Shown here: positions 11,863 through 22,658 of the stretch, piece after piece
Layout of the letters: each line of letters begins with the position of its first letter
Position numbering within the stretch: position 1 is the first letter of the stretch
From: Filosporella fistucella
Lineage: Eukaryota > Ascomycota > Leotiomycetes > Helotiales
Length of the DNA stretch: 64,000 nt
NCBI GenBank assembly: GCA_030077755.1
Contig: JAQJZZ010000005.1
Location: 2,542,001-2,606,000, forward strand
Direction: 5' to 3'
Position numbers and translations under genes: made by a program
The notes under the pieces: model-generated
What the model was told of the DNA's origin: nothing
The model's database searches: none
Seen by the model: the letters and a program-made list of their open reading frames with translations, nothing else

Positions 11863-12655
11863 TCACATCTCCATATCCTCATCCTCATCACTGTCCTCAT
11901 TACTACTATCATCCTGCTCAATGGGACCATAGGCTGAAGCACCAATACCAATTTCTCTTGGTGAAGCGATGCGTTTGACGAGAGGAAGACGGATGGCGAG
12001 AGGAGTGCGGCTGGGGATTTTGGCTTGGTTGCCGGCTCCATCCCTGGCAATGTCACGTAGCTCTTGAGTGGAAGCGGCGTGGTAGTGAGATCCGGTGAAA
12101 GCATGAGAAGCAGTGTTGAGGTTACTTGTTGTGGCTCTGCTTTGAATGTGGAGTGCGTTTGGTGGGTAAGGGGCAACATTGCAGATATAGGAGGAATGAC
12201 CTGGGAGATTTGCTGCGGATCGAGAGCCAGTATCATAATTGCCAATGTCAGAGCTGCGAGTGGTTGCCAGTGGAACTGCTTGAACAACAGGTTGTTGGTG
12301 AGCTTGAGTGGTGGCAGTCTGAGGGAATCTTGATTCGTCTGCTGGCAGGCTTGCACGGACTCTAGCTGCAGCTTGACGTCCCCTCTTCAACTTCTTTTTA
12401 TCTTTGGTTGAAATTTTAGCAACTCGACCCTCTGTGTTGCTCGGTTGCTCTCGAGATTTCTTCTCCTTCTTCTTTGTGGCCTTTTTCGTTTGACTCTCTG
12501 CACCCTTCTTCTCGCTCTTGGCTCCTCTGTGTCTTCTTTCTTCACACAGTCTCCCCTTCTGCCAGGTTCGTATTCTTTGCTTAACCCATCACAGGTTTCA
12601 CTACTGTGAACATGAAATTCACACTTGGCAAAACCCTGGACACCTTCTTTACCAT
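11863..12655 (-). CDS. Hypothetical basic protein with acidic tail
   Basis: An open frame without stops extends from about 12590 to 11863 on the minus strand but lacks its own ATG. I place the start at 12655, where ATG has strong context (GCTGCCATGG). A 46-base intron (12559..12604, GTAGTG...GGCAG) links MVKKVSRVLPSVNFMFT to KGRLCEERRHRGAKSEKK in phase 0, giving 248 residues. The first third is Lys/Arg-rich (KKATKKKEKKSRE; KDKKKLKRGRQAAARVR), which suggests a nuclear or nucleolar location. The middle is Ala/Thr/Ser-rich, and the tail is acidic (DSSNEDSDEDEDMEM). No known domain. The start and first intron are the weak points; an overlapping frame through the same Lys/Arg-rich region is also open. 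Confidence 0.5.
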
Positions 12656-12830
12656 GGCAGCGAATCTTCTAAGCATGAATCAGTTCCCCGTACTTCATAT
12701 TCGCCTCAACTAGGTCCACCGCAACATGTGGGATGGTTTTGGTAAACCCCTTGAACTCGTTTTGCCATTGATTTGTTGAGGTTCCCCATGCCATTTGACA
12801 CAAGGAATATACCAAGCAGTATTTCCACAG

Positions 12831-13282
12831 TTACGGAGAAGAACTCTTCATTTTGTAGACTTCGCGGATATTAGCAACACTTAGCTTTTGGAGCTTGTTA
12901 ATAGAGGTAGAACGAGATATGCCGATGCGATGCTGCAGCATTAGAGAGTCAAGCATGGAATTCGTGAAACCCTCAACACCAAGTCGAGCTGCAAGGTCAT
13001 AAGCTTTGAATATATCATCAAATGAGGCCACACTCCGCTTGGAAGTGTTCCCTTCTTGATATAGGAAACTACCGTCTTGAATGCAACGTCTGAAATGCCA
13101 TGAAGTTTGATATTGCCATCCTTTGTCATGGCGACGCTGTGTCCCAGGTGTCTGCCCAGGATCTGAATTTGGACTTTAGGTTCCTCATGCACAGCAGAAG
13201 CAAACACGGTTGACTTTTGCAGCAAAATATCATGATTCAACATATTTTTTAGGCCGGAATCCAGATGCAAGGTCAGAAGCCA
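12831..13282 (-). pseudogene. Decayed BTB-like gene
   Basis: Three reading frames on the minus strand carry consecutive pieces of one BTB-like protein: MASDLASGFRP from the ATG at 13282; then KNMLNHDILLQKSTVFASAV and ISDVAFKTVVSYIKKGTLP; then ASFDDIFKAYDLAARLGVEG and IREVYKMKSSSP to a stop at 12831. No GT-AG intron fits between the pieces. The first junction falls in a run of six T on the + strand (13245..13250), and the second near 13026-13034 (GGAGTGTGGCC on the coding strand). A single-base change at each would unite the frames. The similarity is to the divergent fungal BTB proteins whose C-terminal half has the YDLAARLG-type helix. I call it a pseudogene, with assembly error the alternative. 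Confidence 0.45.
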
Positions 13283-14006
13283 TTAACCCAAGCCACTAAG
13301 CAAATTAGCAGGTGATTTCTAAAGGTCTAACAACTTCTGAGATATAATTTATACATACTGTGTTGGACGAGGGGGAGCACTGAACTCAGACATGTCGAGT
13401 GCCGCAATACGGAATCCAAGAGCCAGATACTGTTCATCGGAAGTCAGAGAAAATAAAGAGCTAAAATCACGCTATCGGACGAATAGAAGTAAGAGAAACA
13501 GCTTTCGAAGACGAATATAACATACTTTTCGGACGATAATTACCGCGCAAGGCTAATATTAGGGTCTATCAGAGAAAATTCTCGTCCGATAACCCTAAAT
13601 TCTTGACAGACGTGATTGATACGACACGAAGCGATGTAGTCGTAGATTGAGTAACAGAGGGAGTTCTAAGAACCCAAAGTTGTTGGAGAAAAGGCAAAGC
13701 AGGGTATTTTTTGTGGAACAACAGAAGCGTGATGGAGTTGGAAGAGGCAAAGGTGAAAGCCAACACGACTGCCCAGGCATATCAGGCCCGAAGAATCGTA
13801 AGACCGACACCTGGATACTAGGTGCGCTCACATTTCCCGTTTCAGCGAGTGCCAGAGTGCTATAGCAAATAGCACCAATAGGAATGTGTGGGACGGAAAG
13901 AAAGGTGACAAAGTAGGTAAACTGTCCCAATAATTGTGCGCTTTTTTGAACTCTTTGAAAATACCCAGACGTGCCACCAATGCCAGATATATACAATTCT
14001 TCGACT
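13283..14006. other. Intergenic region with no supported gene
   Basis: Upstream of the BTB remnant and downstream of the thiolase. Open frames here are short and lack any recognisable domain. Confidence 0.45.
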
Positions 14007-15269
14007 CTACTCTCTAACAAATAGACCAGCCATACCCATCCCAGTGCCTATACACATTGAAACCACCCCTGTCTGCATGCCTTGTCTCTCTAACTCTGGC
14101 AACAAGCCAGCTAACATTCTCGCTCCCGTAGCACCAAGTGGATGTCCAAGAGCAATAGCCCCTCCCTTAGGGTTGACTTTCCCCTCCTCCAGTTGCTTCT
14201 CAAGCCCCAACTGTCTTATGCAGTATATGGCTTGGCTGGCGAAAGCTTCGTTGATCTCCCAAATGCCAACATCTTCTGTCTTCAATCCAGTGTATTCTAG
14301 AAGCTTGGGAATCGCGAGGGCTGGTCCAATCCCCATCTCGTCAGGTCTGCAACCAGCAACTTGTGTTCCAGCCCATTTTCCAATGATCGAGGATGAAAGT
14401 CCAAGCTCCGTGGCAGTACTTCTCCGCATCAGTAATGTGGCAGCAGCACCATCTGATATCTGAGACGAGTTTCCTGCAGTGGATGTGCCGTTCTCCTTGA
14501 ATGCAGGCTTCAGTTTCTGCATTCCTTCTAGACTGGCATTGGTTCGTATCCCATCGTCTTTGGTGACTGTAACTTCTTGCTCCTCACCTACCTTCTCTCC
14601 CTGCTTGTCTACTTCCTGGTACCTTGTATGTACTGGCACGATCTCCTTGTCGAACCAGCCCTCGGTCTGGGCTTTTGCTGCACGTTGGTGTGACATGACA
14701 GCAAGTGCGTCTTGGTCTGCTCGGCTCACGCCGTATCTTTCGGCAACATTTTCACTTGTCAATCCCATCGGCATTATACAATCCTTTACGTCGCGCTCCT
14801 GGCTGTTCTTCAATTCGGGCCAGAGTACTGTGGGAATGGCTCGAGAGCCATAATTCCGAGTCATACTCTCCATACCCCCTCCAATGCCAATATCGATCAT
14901 ACCAGTGGCAATTTGATGTGATACATTTGTGATTGCACTCAGCCCGGAGCTGCACGCTCTGTTGACAGTATAGAAAGAAGTTGTGGTAGGAATACCAGCG
15001 TGGTTCATTGCCATTCGCCCAGCTTTTGAGCCTCCAAGCTCAGAGAGGACAACACCAACTCCTACATCTTGTATGAGGGCTGGGTCGAGGTTCGGGTTCG
15101 CTGCCAATGTGGCGCGAAGGACGGTTGACAGTAACTCTTCCGGATATGCATCTTTGAGATGGCCTTTGTAGGATCGAGTAATTGGGGTTCGAAGGGAGGA
15201 AAGTATAACAATGTCGGAGGGATCCTTCTTGAGGATATTTGAAAGCCCTTTCCGAACAGGTCCCGACAT
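14007..15269 (-). CDS. 3-ketoacyl-CoA thiolase (acetyl-CoA C-acyltransferase)
   Basis: Single exon, 420 residues from the ATG at 15269 (MSGPVRKGLSNILKK); the frame is open a little further upstream but only to a TTG. The enzyme cleaves 3-ketoacyl-CoA with CoA to release acetyl-CoA, the last step of beta-oxidation. The thiolase N-domain has the nucleophilic cysteine in NRACSSGLSAI (about residue 110). The C-domain has the catalytic histidine in GGAIALGHPLGATGAR and the second cysteine in VSMCIGTGMGMAGL, so all three are present. It resembles the POT1/peroxisomal branch, but I see neither a PTS2 nonapeptide near the N terminus nor a PTS1 at the C terminus (VRE). The compartment is therefore open; an upstream exon could supply a signal. 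Confidence 0.9.
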   Translation of the reverse strand: MSGPVRKGLSNILKKDPSDIVILSSLRTPITRSYKGHLKDAYPEELLSTVLRATLAANPNLDPALIQDVGVGVVLSELGGSKAGRMAMNHAGIPTTTSFYTVNRACSSGLSAITNVSHQIATGMIDIGIGGGMESMTRNYGSRAIPTVLWPELKNSQERDVKDCIMPMGLTSENVAERYGVSRADQDALAVMSHQRAAKAQTEGWFDKEIVPVHTRYQEVDKQGEKVGEEQEVTVTKDDGIRTNASLEGMQKLKPAFKENGTSTAGNSSQISDGAAATLLMRRSTATELGLSSSIIGKWAGTQVAGCRPDEMGIGPALAIPKLLEYTGLKTEDVGIWEINEAFASQAIYCIRQLGLEKQLEEGKVNPKGGAIALGHPLGATGARMLAGLLPELERQGMQTGVVSMCIGTGMGMAGLFVRE

Positions 15270-16989
15270 TGTCAATGCGGATGTGCCTGTATATATTGAT
15301 TTTGAGGATGTTGGATTAGCGATCGGATAATATAAGAGGAAAACGGGATGAGGATGAGTAGAATAGATAGTAGCTGACTCTATGAAAACAATGAAGAAAT
15401 ATTGGGAGAAAAACCAGGGAAATATACAATACCCAAGAGCTCCGGAAGGTGTTTTGTTGTCGAAGTTAAGTTGCCGCTGGGGTAGTTTCGTCGGGGAGAG
15501 CTCTCCAGGTGGGGTTGATCAAGCCAATCGGCTTCTTGACTGTTAAATATTCTACCGGTCACGTGGAGATAGTCCAAGCTATCCCTTGAAAGCCATTGCG
15601 AGAAAGTCATTGAAGATAACGTCACTCCGGGCCTCGAGGTCTGTGATGTCTTGAAGTTGGGAGAGTAGCTTCAGAGCTGCCAAAATATATCAAATCTGCT
15701 GCTTCGAGTCGTTGAGCTTCGGCGAAGAACACAGCCAACACATGCTGCATGCTATCAGCCCAGAACACCAAATATCCTTGAACACAAGTAAACTTTCTAC
15801 GCCGAGAAACTGGAAGATGTAGAATAAGTAACAAGACATGGAATTGTCGATGAAAACCTGGACATAGTTCCTGCCGCTGATAAGTTGCGAAGTTTGCCTT
15901 TGGTGCCAATCTTTCCCCGTCGCTCTAAACCATTGGTAGTCCAGCTTCACTTTTAAGATGAGGATAGACACCTGTTGAGATCTCGGTTATTTGATCTCGA
16001 AAGACTTCGATAGTGTGAGGTCAGAAGCTGAATTATATATGATTGAAAGTTTGATAAATTGTCTCAGTTTCTGCAAATCGTCTGGGTCATGTAAACACTG
16101 CGTTCTATTTTCTACCGTAGATAATTTTTCAGTTTTGAATGGCCGTCAACCCTGGCAAGTGACCTGATAAGAATATCTTCAGAACATGGACAGTTATATG
16201 ATGGATCGTTGACCTCGGCAAAGAAGCAGGCCAAGAATATATATGGAGCATATCAGGTCCAGTGGGAAGATAGGAGAGCAGAGGAGGCATCCTGAAAAGA
16301 CACGATGTTTCGTCAGTGCAATGATAAGTTTGTCAGATCATACCACTATCACCTTGAGGACAACCCACAGCGTCCTCCTTGACCCCGGGATTTTGGGAAA
16401 CATATAAATAGCATGATACATTCTGATATATGGATCGGTCATTCTTCAAACAATTGATCATTTCGAAATTAGGCATACAAAATCTTTACAATATATTCGA
16501 CTGAAGTCCCCCATGATACGAAATACTTGCTTAGGTATTGTTGCAAAGTCTCTGTTGAGCAGCCCCTCCGTCCTCGGCCCCACCATTTATTCTCCACTCG
16601 CTCTACTACTGCCCCGGATTTTCCTCCGCAGGGACTACTCTTCAGCCTCGGCCGAGCATGCGAAATTTGTTTGGAAAAGACGTCCATGTGTCACGACACA
16701 TACGCGGCGTTACACTTGCAGCCTGCATAAAAGAGTAAATATGGTGGAGACCTTCATCCTCGCTTTCGCGGTTGTGGCTTTCGGCTGACGAAGTCCCTTT
16801 TCACTGCAGCCTGGCCTAAGCTCAAGCTCCACGTCTTCTTTTCGATACGGTGAGTTCTGAATTTATATTGCGCGGTTGTTACGACGAGTAATTGCCATAC
16901 ATTATTTCCAGACCAGTACTGATAACTTTCCAGAGCTTCACTTGAACTCGAATTCTCCTTCTCTGCCGTTCTCGACCTCTGCCTTCGCG
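15270..16989. other. Long intergenic region upstream of thiolase and SDR genes
   Basis: Divergent upstream region of 1.7 kb. A TATA-like string (acatataaatagc) lies near 16401-16413. Several open frames of 60-95 codons occur on both strands, but none has a domain, splice logic or good start context. Confidence 0.45.
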
Positions 16990-18522
16990 ATGGCTAAAGA
17001 TTCCAATAATGTTGTCGAATTGACTCGACAATCTGCGCCTGTCGATACCTCCGAACCCTATGAACCCAATTGGATCGCTGGCAAGACGATCATCGTTACG
17101 GGCGGAGCATCAGGCTTTGGAGCAGGCTTTTCGAGGCACTGGGCAAAGCATGGAGCCAATGTAATCGTCGCAGACATCAATGTTGAGCAAGGCAAGCAGA
17201 TTGTTGAGGAAATGCGGAAGGAATCTGGAAGTCAGCACCACCACTTTGTAAAATGCGATGTTACCAATTGGCAGTCCCAGGTGGATCTGTTCCGAGAAGC
17301 CATAAAGCTGAGTCCGCATGGCGGGATAGACAGTGTTGTTGCCAATGCTGGCATTACTGATAATGGACCTCCCTTTGATGAGCCTCGCGGATTGGATATC
17401 GAAGAGCCACCAAAACCAGTGTGGAAGGCATATGATGTAAATTTGACGGTATGTCCGGTTCTAGCACAGGATTTACCAATATGTCGAAAAGGATAGATTT
17501 CACAGTTCAAGATTGTGCTGCTAAGACCCCCTCCTAGGGTGTTATGTATACAGCCCACTTGGCCATGTTTTGGCTGCCGCGAAACGAGAGGTCAAAGAAA
17601 GCCAGCCCTTCTGGCTTACCTCCCGGGCCATATACACAGGACAGGCATTTGTTGCTCATAGGCTCAGTTGCATCTCTATGTCCAATTCCTGGGCAGATCC
17701 AGTAAGTGGAGTTCGACGGCGTTTTGGTAACACGGGCCAACTGTGTTTAGGTACGCGATTGCAAAACATGGCGTTCTGGGACTTTTCGTAAGTGTTTCTT
17801 CTTGAGCGACTTTTCCCTCATGCAATATCTAACTATTGGAATAGAGATCTCTTCGAGCAACTTCATTCAAGTCTGGAGTTCGTGTCAACAGTAAGAGAAA
17901 GCCCGCAATGCAGCAAATTCGTGTGCTGACTCTGAAAGTGCTTTGCCCCTACTTTATTGATACTCCAATCATCCCAGCGGCAGGTAAGGATGGCCCTATT
18001 TCCGGAAATTTTCCCATTCTAACAAATGTAACAGGCCGAGTAATCTTAGCTGGTGGTGCTACTGGCAAACCTGAAGATGGTAAGTTGATACGCCCTCCGT
18101 ATGCACGGGATATCTGTAGTGAAAGCGGACTCATACTTTAGTGCACATTGCTAATAAGATTGGACTCATAGTCGTCGATGCTGGGACTCGCCTTATGGCT
18201 GACAGCAGGATCTGCGGACGTGCTCTTGTTGTCGGTCCAAAGGTCAAGCTCGATGATGAATGGCAGTTAGTACCCTCTGATTCGCCGCATGGGAAGGAAA
18301 TAGCTGTATGGGAAGCATACGCAGACGATTTCGAGGAAGTTGGTGAGTTTGAAGCATACCATATCCGTAACATGACTTGCTCACGTTCTCATAGATGCAT
18401 TTTCACGGCGTTTTATTGGCATGATTAACAGTGTAGAGCGAGCGAGAGGATGGATTGGTTGGGGCTCAGATATGGTACGTGCGATCCTGTACGCTTTCAG
18501 TGGGCCAAAGAAGAGCAAATAG
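16990..18522 (+). CDS. Short-chain dehydrogenase/reductase
   Basis: Eight exons (16990..17448, 17538..17701, 17751..17787, 17845..17890, 17939..17983, 18035..18079, 18172..18342, 18395..18522) give 364 residues, with every phase consistent. Classical SDR features are all present: cofactor motif TGGASGFGAG near residue 40, the acidic residue in VIVADIN, NAG in VVANAGIT, catalytic serine in LLIGSVASL and YxxxK in QYAIAKHG; VNMLCPYFIDTPI follows across an intron. Asp at the end of beta-2 suggests NAD(H) preference (inference). Intron 17984..18034 is 51 bases with no stop, so its retention would insert 17 residues. Family relatives include hydroxyaverantin-dehydrogenase-like enzymes of unknown substrate. 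The C terminus is basic (GPKKSK). Confidence 0.88.
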
Positions 18523-18852
18523 CGATACATCAATTTCAATCAAGATGTAGATTACAGAGGAACAGTGTAATATATATGCCGTTCAAATAATTTTTAGTCA
18601 ATTCTCGTCGGGCATTGTTTCCTTTTTTGGGGGTATTTTATTCTGTAAGTGGACGCATTTGGTGGCTACTCTTGACCCAGCTCCTTCCAGATAGAGAAGT
18701 CCACAACCCATTAAACGTAACTGCGCGTTGCGGGCGATATACGGCAATAGAGACGCCTTCGATTCAAAATTCTCATTTCAACTCTACACAATACCCATCA
18801 GCAGCGACAGTCAAACTCCGCTGTTGCAGAGCTGATTGTCTTTTCGGTCAAG
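18523..18852. promoter_or_regulatory. Intergenic region upstream of the SGNH-like gene
   Basis: Separates two co-directional genes and should hold one terminator and one promoter. Nothing specific seen. Confidence 0.4.
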
Positions 18853-20196
18853 ATGTGGCAGCGTCCTCGACAATATGATGACCCTTTTGTTTCCTCAGGA
18901 GATCCTCCGAGTACGTCTCTCAAATGGATGAACAGGATCAGCCGCCCGTCTCGATTTTCTGCATTTCGCATCACTCCGCTTAGATTCGCTGCTGCACTTT
19001 TGCTGCTTGGAAGCTTCGTGTTTTTACACAATTTGCTGGATCGACCTTCGCACATACCAGTAAGTAACCGCATGAAATACTATCGCATCCACTGATGATC
19101 ATACCAGCAGACTAGAATTCCTGTCCATAATGCGACGTTTATTCCCCAAGCTGCTTTCCAGCCTCCCGAACCAGATCCCGAAAGAGCCCCGGACAGCATT
19201 GATACATTTCAGTCGTACAAATTTCGGAATACTTGCAATGTATCGTCACTCGATCTTCATGCACCGTTCAGTCCATTGTGTAGGGAAAGATCTGCAATGC
19301 TTACGGCCATGTCCTCAGGTGGTAGGATTGGTCACGATGCACCATACATGCCTCGAGGTTGTGATATGCGCTGGTTTACGGCAGAAGAAATATGTGAAAT
19401 CCTGGGCAGGTTCGACAAAATTGTTCTAGTGGGGGATTCCATGCTCCGACATATCATAGGAAGCATAAACATCTTGATCCGCAAGGATTTGGGGTATGGG
19501 GCAGTCACTGATTGGAACTTCTCGTTGCATGAGAGGTGTGCCTCTTCAAATGATAATTGGCCTGACTGACAACTTGCTAGGAAGATATGCTTTTGCAATG
19601 AACAATTCGATGTCAAAGCTTGCTCGGTCCAAGGGATCTACAAAACTTCAGACGTTTTCTCTCATGATCCAGGAAGCCTTTCTTGCTCTAATCCAATCAA
19701 CATAATAAGTTGAGTGGTCCTTGTCTCGAAGTCAATTGCTGACTCGGCGACAGTGGAAGAAATTGTGCGATTTCCAATTCCCCAGGATGAACTTGATCGC
19801 CTGAAGACGAGCGTCGCCGGTACATCTCAGAAGGGAAAAGCATTCATATTCGGTCATGGTTTATGGAGCAACTTGGAACTGCGCAAATCTTTGAACTGGC
19901 TCGACACTGTGCTGCGCACGACTACGAGTGCAGCTGGAACAGACTGGCATGGCCTGTTTGTAACACCAAATGCCGCTGGAAAAGAAAAACCGGACGACTG
20001 GATAGTTACACAAGGAAACAAAGCATTGATGTTATTTGAGGAAGCAATTGGTATCGAGGCCGCGAAGAGAGGTATTGAGCATCTTGGAACATGGAACATG
20101 AGTATTCAAAGCAACAAATACGACGGAGTACATCTTGACATGAAAGGAAATTTGGTGAAAGCGATGATGGTCTTGAATTGGCTGAGCCTCATTTGA
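18853..20196 (+). CDS. SGNH/PC-esterase-like type II membrane protein
   Basis: Four exons (18853..19059, 19111..19535, 19581..19708, 19754..20196) give 400 residues with matching phases. A short cytoplasmic N terminus is followed by one membrane span (residues about 40-58, RFAAALLLLGSFVFLHNLL) and a lumenal or secreted domain. That domain has the GDS serine motif (IVLVGDSMLRHIIG), several cysteines (RKICFCNEQFDVKACSV; GSLSCSN) and the C-terminal Asp-His motif (YDGVHLDMKGN). This is the layout of the GDSL/SGNH PC-esterase family, which includes polysaccharide O-acyl transferases and esterases. A Golgi role on wall or glycan acyl groups is plausible but inferred. The last donor is GTTGAG, less usual but with a good TGCTGACT branch site. 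Confidence 0.75.
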
Positions 20197-20542
20197 TGGG
20201 CAAATATGTAGGGGAAGTACAGAGATACTGACCAGGAGACATCTGACGGAGGACCGGACCGAATAAGCTTTTAGCCACCAAATGTTTTATTTTTCTCTGA
20301 TTTTCAAAGTTGGGTTCCGCAACACCGGTGCCATTTGACCTATAACGTCTGATGAATCCGATGTCAGGTACATATGTACCCACTTCAACAAGAAAGGTAC
20401 CCGAAGCTGCAAGTATGCATGCCCAACTCACTCCCGACTTACGCCATCAGCCGCTATCGCATCAGTTCATTTATCAGAAACTGCGAGACCCCTAACACCA
20501 TTTTTCTCGCCGACTAAAGTCTATTAGCGATCGCGGATTATT
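20197..20542. other. Convergent intergenic region
   Basis: Space between two gene 3' ends; no further gene seen. Confidence 0.55.
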
Positions 20543-21100
20543 TCAACCAGGGCTTGACTCACCATTGAGGGCAACCAAAAATCTGCTGACACAGTTGTAA
20601 CAAGCAACTGTGGCAGTGATCTCAACAACTTCCTGGTCCGAAAAGTTCTTTTGTAGCTCCTGGAAGACATTATCCTTTACAGCTACATCTCTCGTCATAG
20701 CATCGGTGTAGTCCACAACAGCCCATTGCTTCGCCGACAATTCATTTCCCTTCGTCGCGTTCCGTAGATCCTGTACTTCCAAAGTCTTCAATCCCGCATC
20801 ACTTACCCCACCAGCCTTCGCCAGCGGAGCATGATGAGCCCATTCATACCAAGCCTCATTTATCACTGCGACTCTGCAGATGGCAATTTCTCGTATATCA
20901 TCAGGCAGACTCGTCTTTGTTCTAATCGCGCCGAGAAAACTGTTCCATCCATCTGCCACGGGGGGAGAATGTAATAATGTGAGATCGAGTGCTTGCAGAG
21001 GTCGGGGAGCTCGTCGTTCCCGCACCCGGTTTACAATTGCTTGTTCTTCCGGGGTGGTGAATGTGTTTGGATCGCTTGGATCAACGTATGGTAGACGCAT
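20543..21100 (-). CDS. Carboxymuconolactone decarboxylase/AhpD-family protein
   Basis: Single exon, 185 residues, ATG at 21100. The CMD core is clear: LHSPPVADGWNSFLGAIR, IREIAICRVAVINEAWYEW followed by AHHAPLAKAGGVS (the E-x3-H segment of the AhpD/CMD fold), and the C-terminal helix VEITATVACYNCVSRFLVAL. There is no CxxC pair before the histidine, so alkylhydroperoxidase chemistry through a redox disulfide is unlikely; the sequence is closer to the decarboxylase-like fungal branch. The substrate is unknown. It stands alone, converging on the SGNH-like gene, with no aromatic-catabolism neighbours. Confidence 0.85.
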   Translation of the reverse strand: MRLPYVDPSDPNTFTTPEEQAIVNRVRERRAPRPLQALDLTLLHSPPVADGWNSFLGAIRTKTSLPDDIREIAICRVAVINEAWYEWAHHAPLAKAGGVSDAGLKTLEVQDLRNATKGNELSAKQWAVVDYTDAMTRDVAVKDNVFQELQKNFSDQEVVEITATVACYNCVSRFLVALNGESSPG

Positions 21101-21843
21101 GGTGAGATGATAAAGTGAGACTTTTACACTCTTTTATATTTTGGAGACAGAAGTTCATATACTTTGGGGGAGTGGGGGATTTTGGAATGCGGGGCATGTG
21201 GAACTCGGCAACTGAATCGTCATCGGATCAACATTTAAGAGAATTTTGAAATTAGGTGAGAGTGTAATTAGTAGATGAGTAGAATCCGCGGCGATTGAGC
21301 GCGGAGGTCAAATGTTTCAAGATACATGCTGTTTGTAGTAAAGAGGGTCATTTAGTGTCAAGAAGTAGTCCATCGGAGTGTGTCCACAACCTCGGAGAAG
21401 CTTGCAAGCACGCTTCATTCCATGGCTGTCGTGTATCTTGCACGAGTATCTGTGTTGGATGTCACGAACTGGAGGATGTCTAAGTGGATGGCTGCTGGTG
21501 CTACACGATGGTAGAAAATGCGCGATTTATCAGACGGTGGAGGTCATGCCCTTACACATCATGATCACAAGCTGCAAACTCGAGTGGCTTTGTAACGTTC
21601 ATCGAAAAGCAATTATTGATCATGAATCATTTTCCTCCCATATATACCCGCTGCGCTTCCATCATTGTAGAGAATCGTAATTTTTGCAAGGAAAGTCAAA
21701 CATCAACAAGAACAAAAGCAAGCAAACAGACTGTCGTCAAGTGCGGATGTATCCCGGTCTTCCATCTTAATGCTCATTTATCGAGTATCATCCAGATCTA
21801 TGTCTTTCGTCTTCGCAGAGTGCCAAAGCTTTTCGAATCGAAT
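21101..21843. other. Intergenic region with no supported gene
   Basis: Upstream of the CMD-family gene and downstream of the HAD gene. Open frames up to 100 codons show no protein-like features. Confidence 0.45.
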
Positions 21844-22658
21844 CTAGACTTCTCCTGCCTCGATCTTGTCGAGACATCCCTCAAATTCGCTCCAGTCCTT
21901 CATTACAACACAGCAGCCGGCATTCTCCAAGACCTTTCTCATTTCAGCCTCCTTCTCTTTCTCATAGCTTCCAGTATATCCAATTGTTTTGATATTGGCA
22001 CGGAAAGCAGCCGTAGCACCACTCTTGCTGTCCTCCACGGCAACACATTCCTCAGCGGTCTTACCCAAAACCTTCATTGCGTGAAGGTAGATTGCTGGGT
22101 CTGGCTTGCTGGTTGGCTTGGGCAACGATGTAGCAGCGCTGAAGACATGCTCTCCTGCAAAGTATTTGTCTTGTCCAACTTTTTCAATACTGGCCTGCAC
22201 TCTTCTCAGAGCACTGGAAGAGACCACAGCAAGATGATACTTTCCATGCTTCTCCAGCTTCTCCAGTTCCGCATCAACACCCTCACAAGGTCTCAGAGCA
22301 GCCTTCAGTTTGGCGATGACTTGATCTTCTTCCTTTGAAACGTACTTCTCCAAGTCCTCATCAGACATCTCATACTTGTACTTGGCTTTGAGGGAAACCA
22401 TCATCCCGCGGAAGTTTTGTCCGACGAATTCATTGAGAAGCTGAGGACCGGTATAGCGATCAGGGATTGATTTGGACTCGAGGATTTCGTTTGCAAGTTC
22501 AGCACATGCCTCAAATGCCAGCTCTTCGGAGAGCACAAGTGTATTGTCACAATCGAACAGGAGAGTTGTGATCTAGAAAAGCTGTCAGATTCAAATCAAG
22601 AAAAGGAGGGGTAGAAGCGGGGTCAATTGAGGTATTGCAATGCACTCACTTTGGCCAT
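21844..22658 (-). CDS. HAD-superfamily phosphatase (subfamily IA)
   Basis: Two exons: a nine-base first exon (22650..22658, coding Met-Ala-Lys) and 21844..22572, joined in phase 0 over a 77-base intron (GTGAGT...TTCTAG). The product is 245 residues. The spliced start MAKITTLLFDCDNTLVLSEE carries HAD motif I (DxDNT), with Asp nucleophile and acid/base Asp. Motif II is in LAVVSSSALRRV, the Lys motif in LPKPTSKPDPAIY and motif IV in CVAVEDSKSGATAA. The helical cap (AELANEILESKSIPDR to about residue 95) is of the beta-phosphoglucomutase/sugar-phosphatase type. Probable small-molecule phosphatase on a sugar or polyol phosphate. Without the tiny exon the catalytic Asp would be lost, which decides the start. 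Confidence 0.85.
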
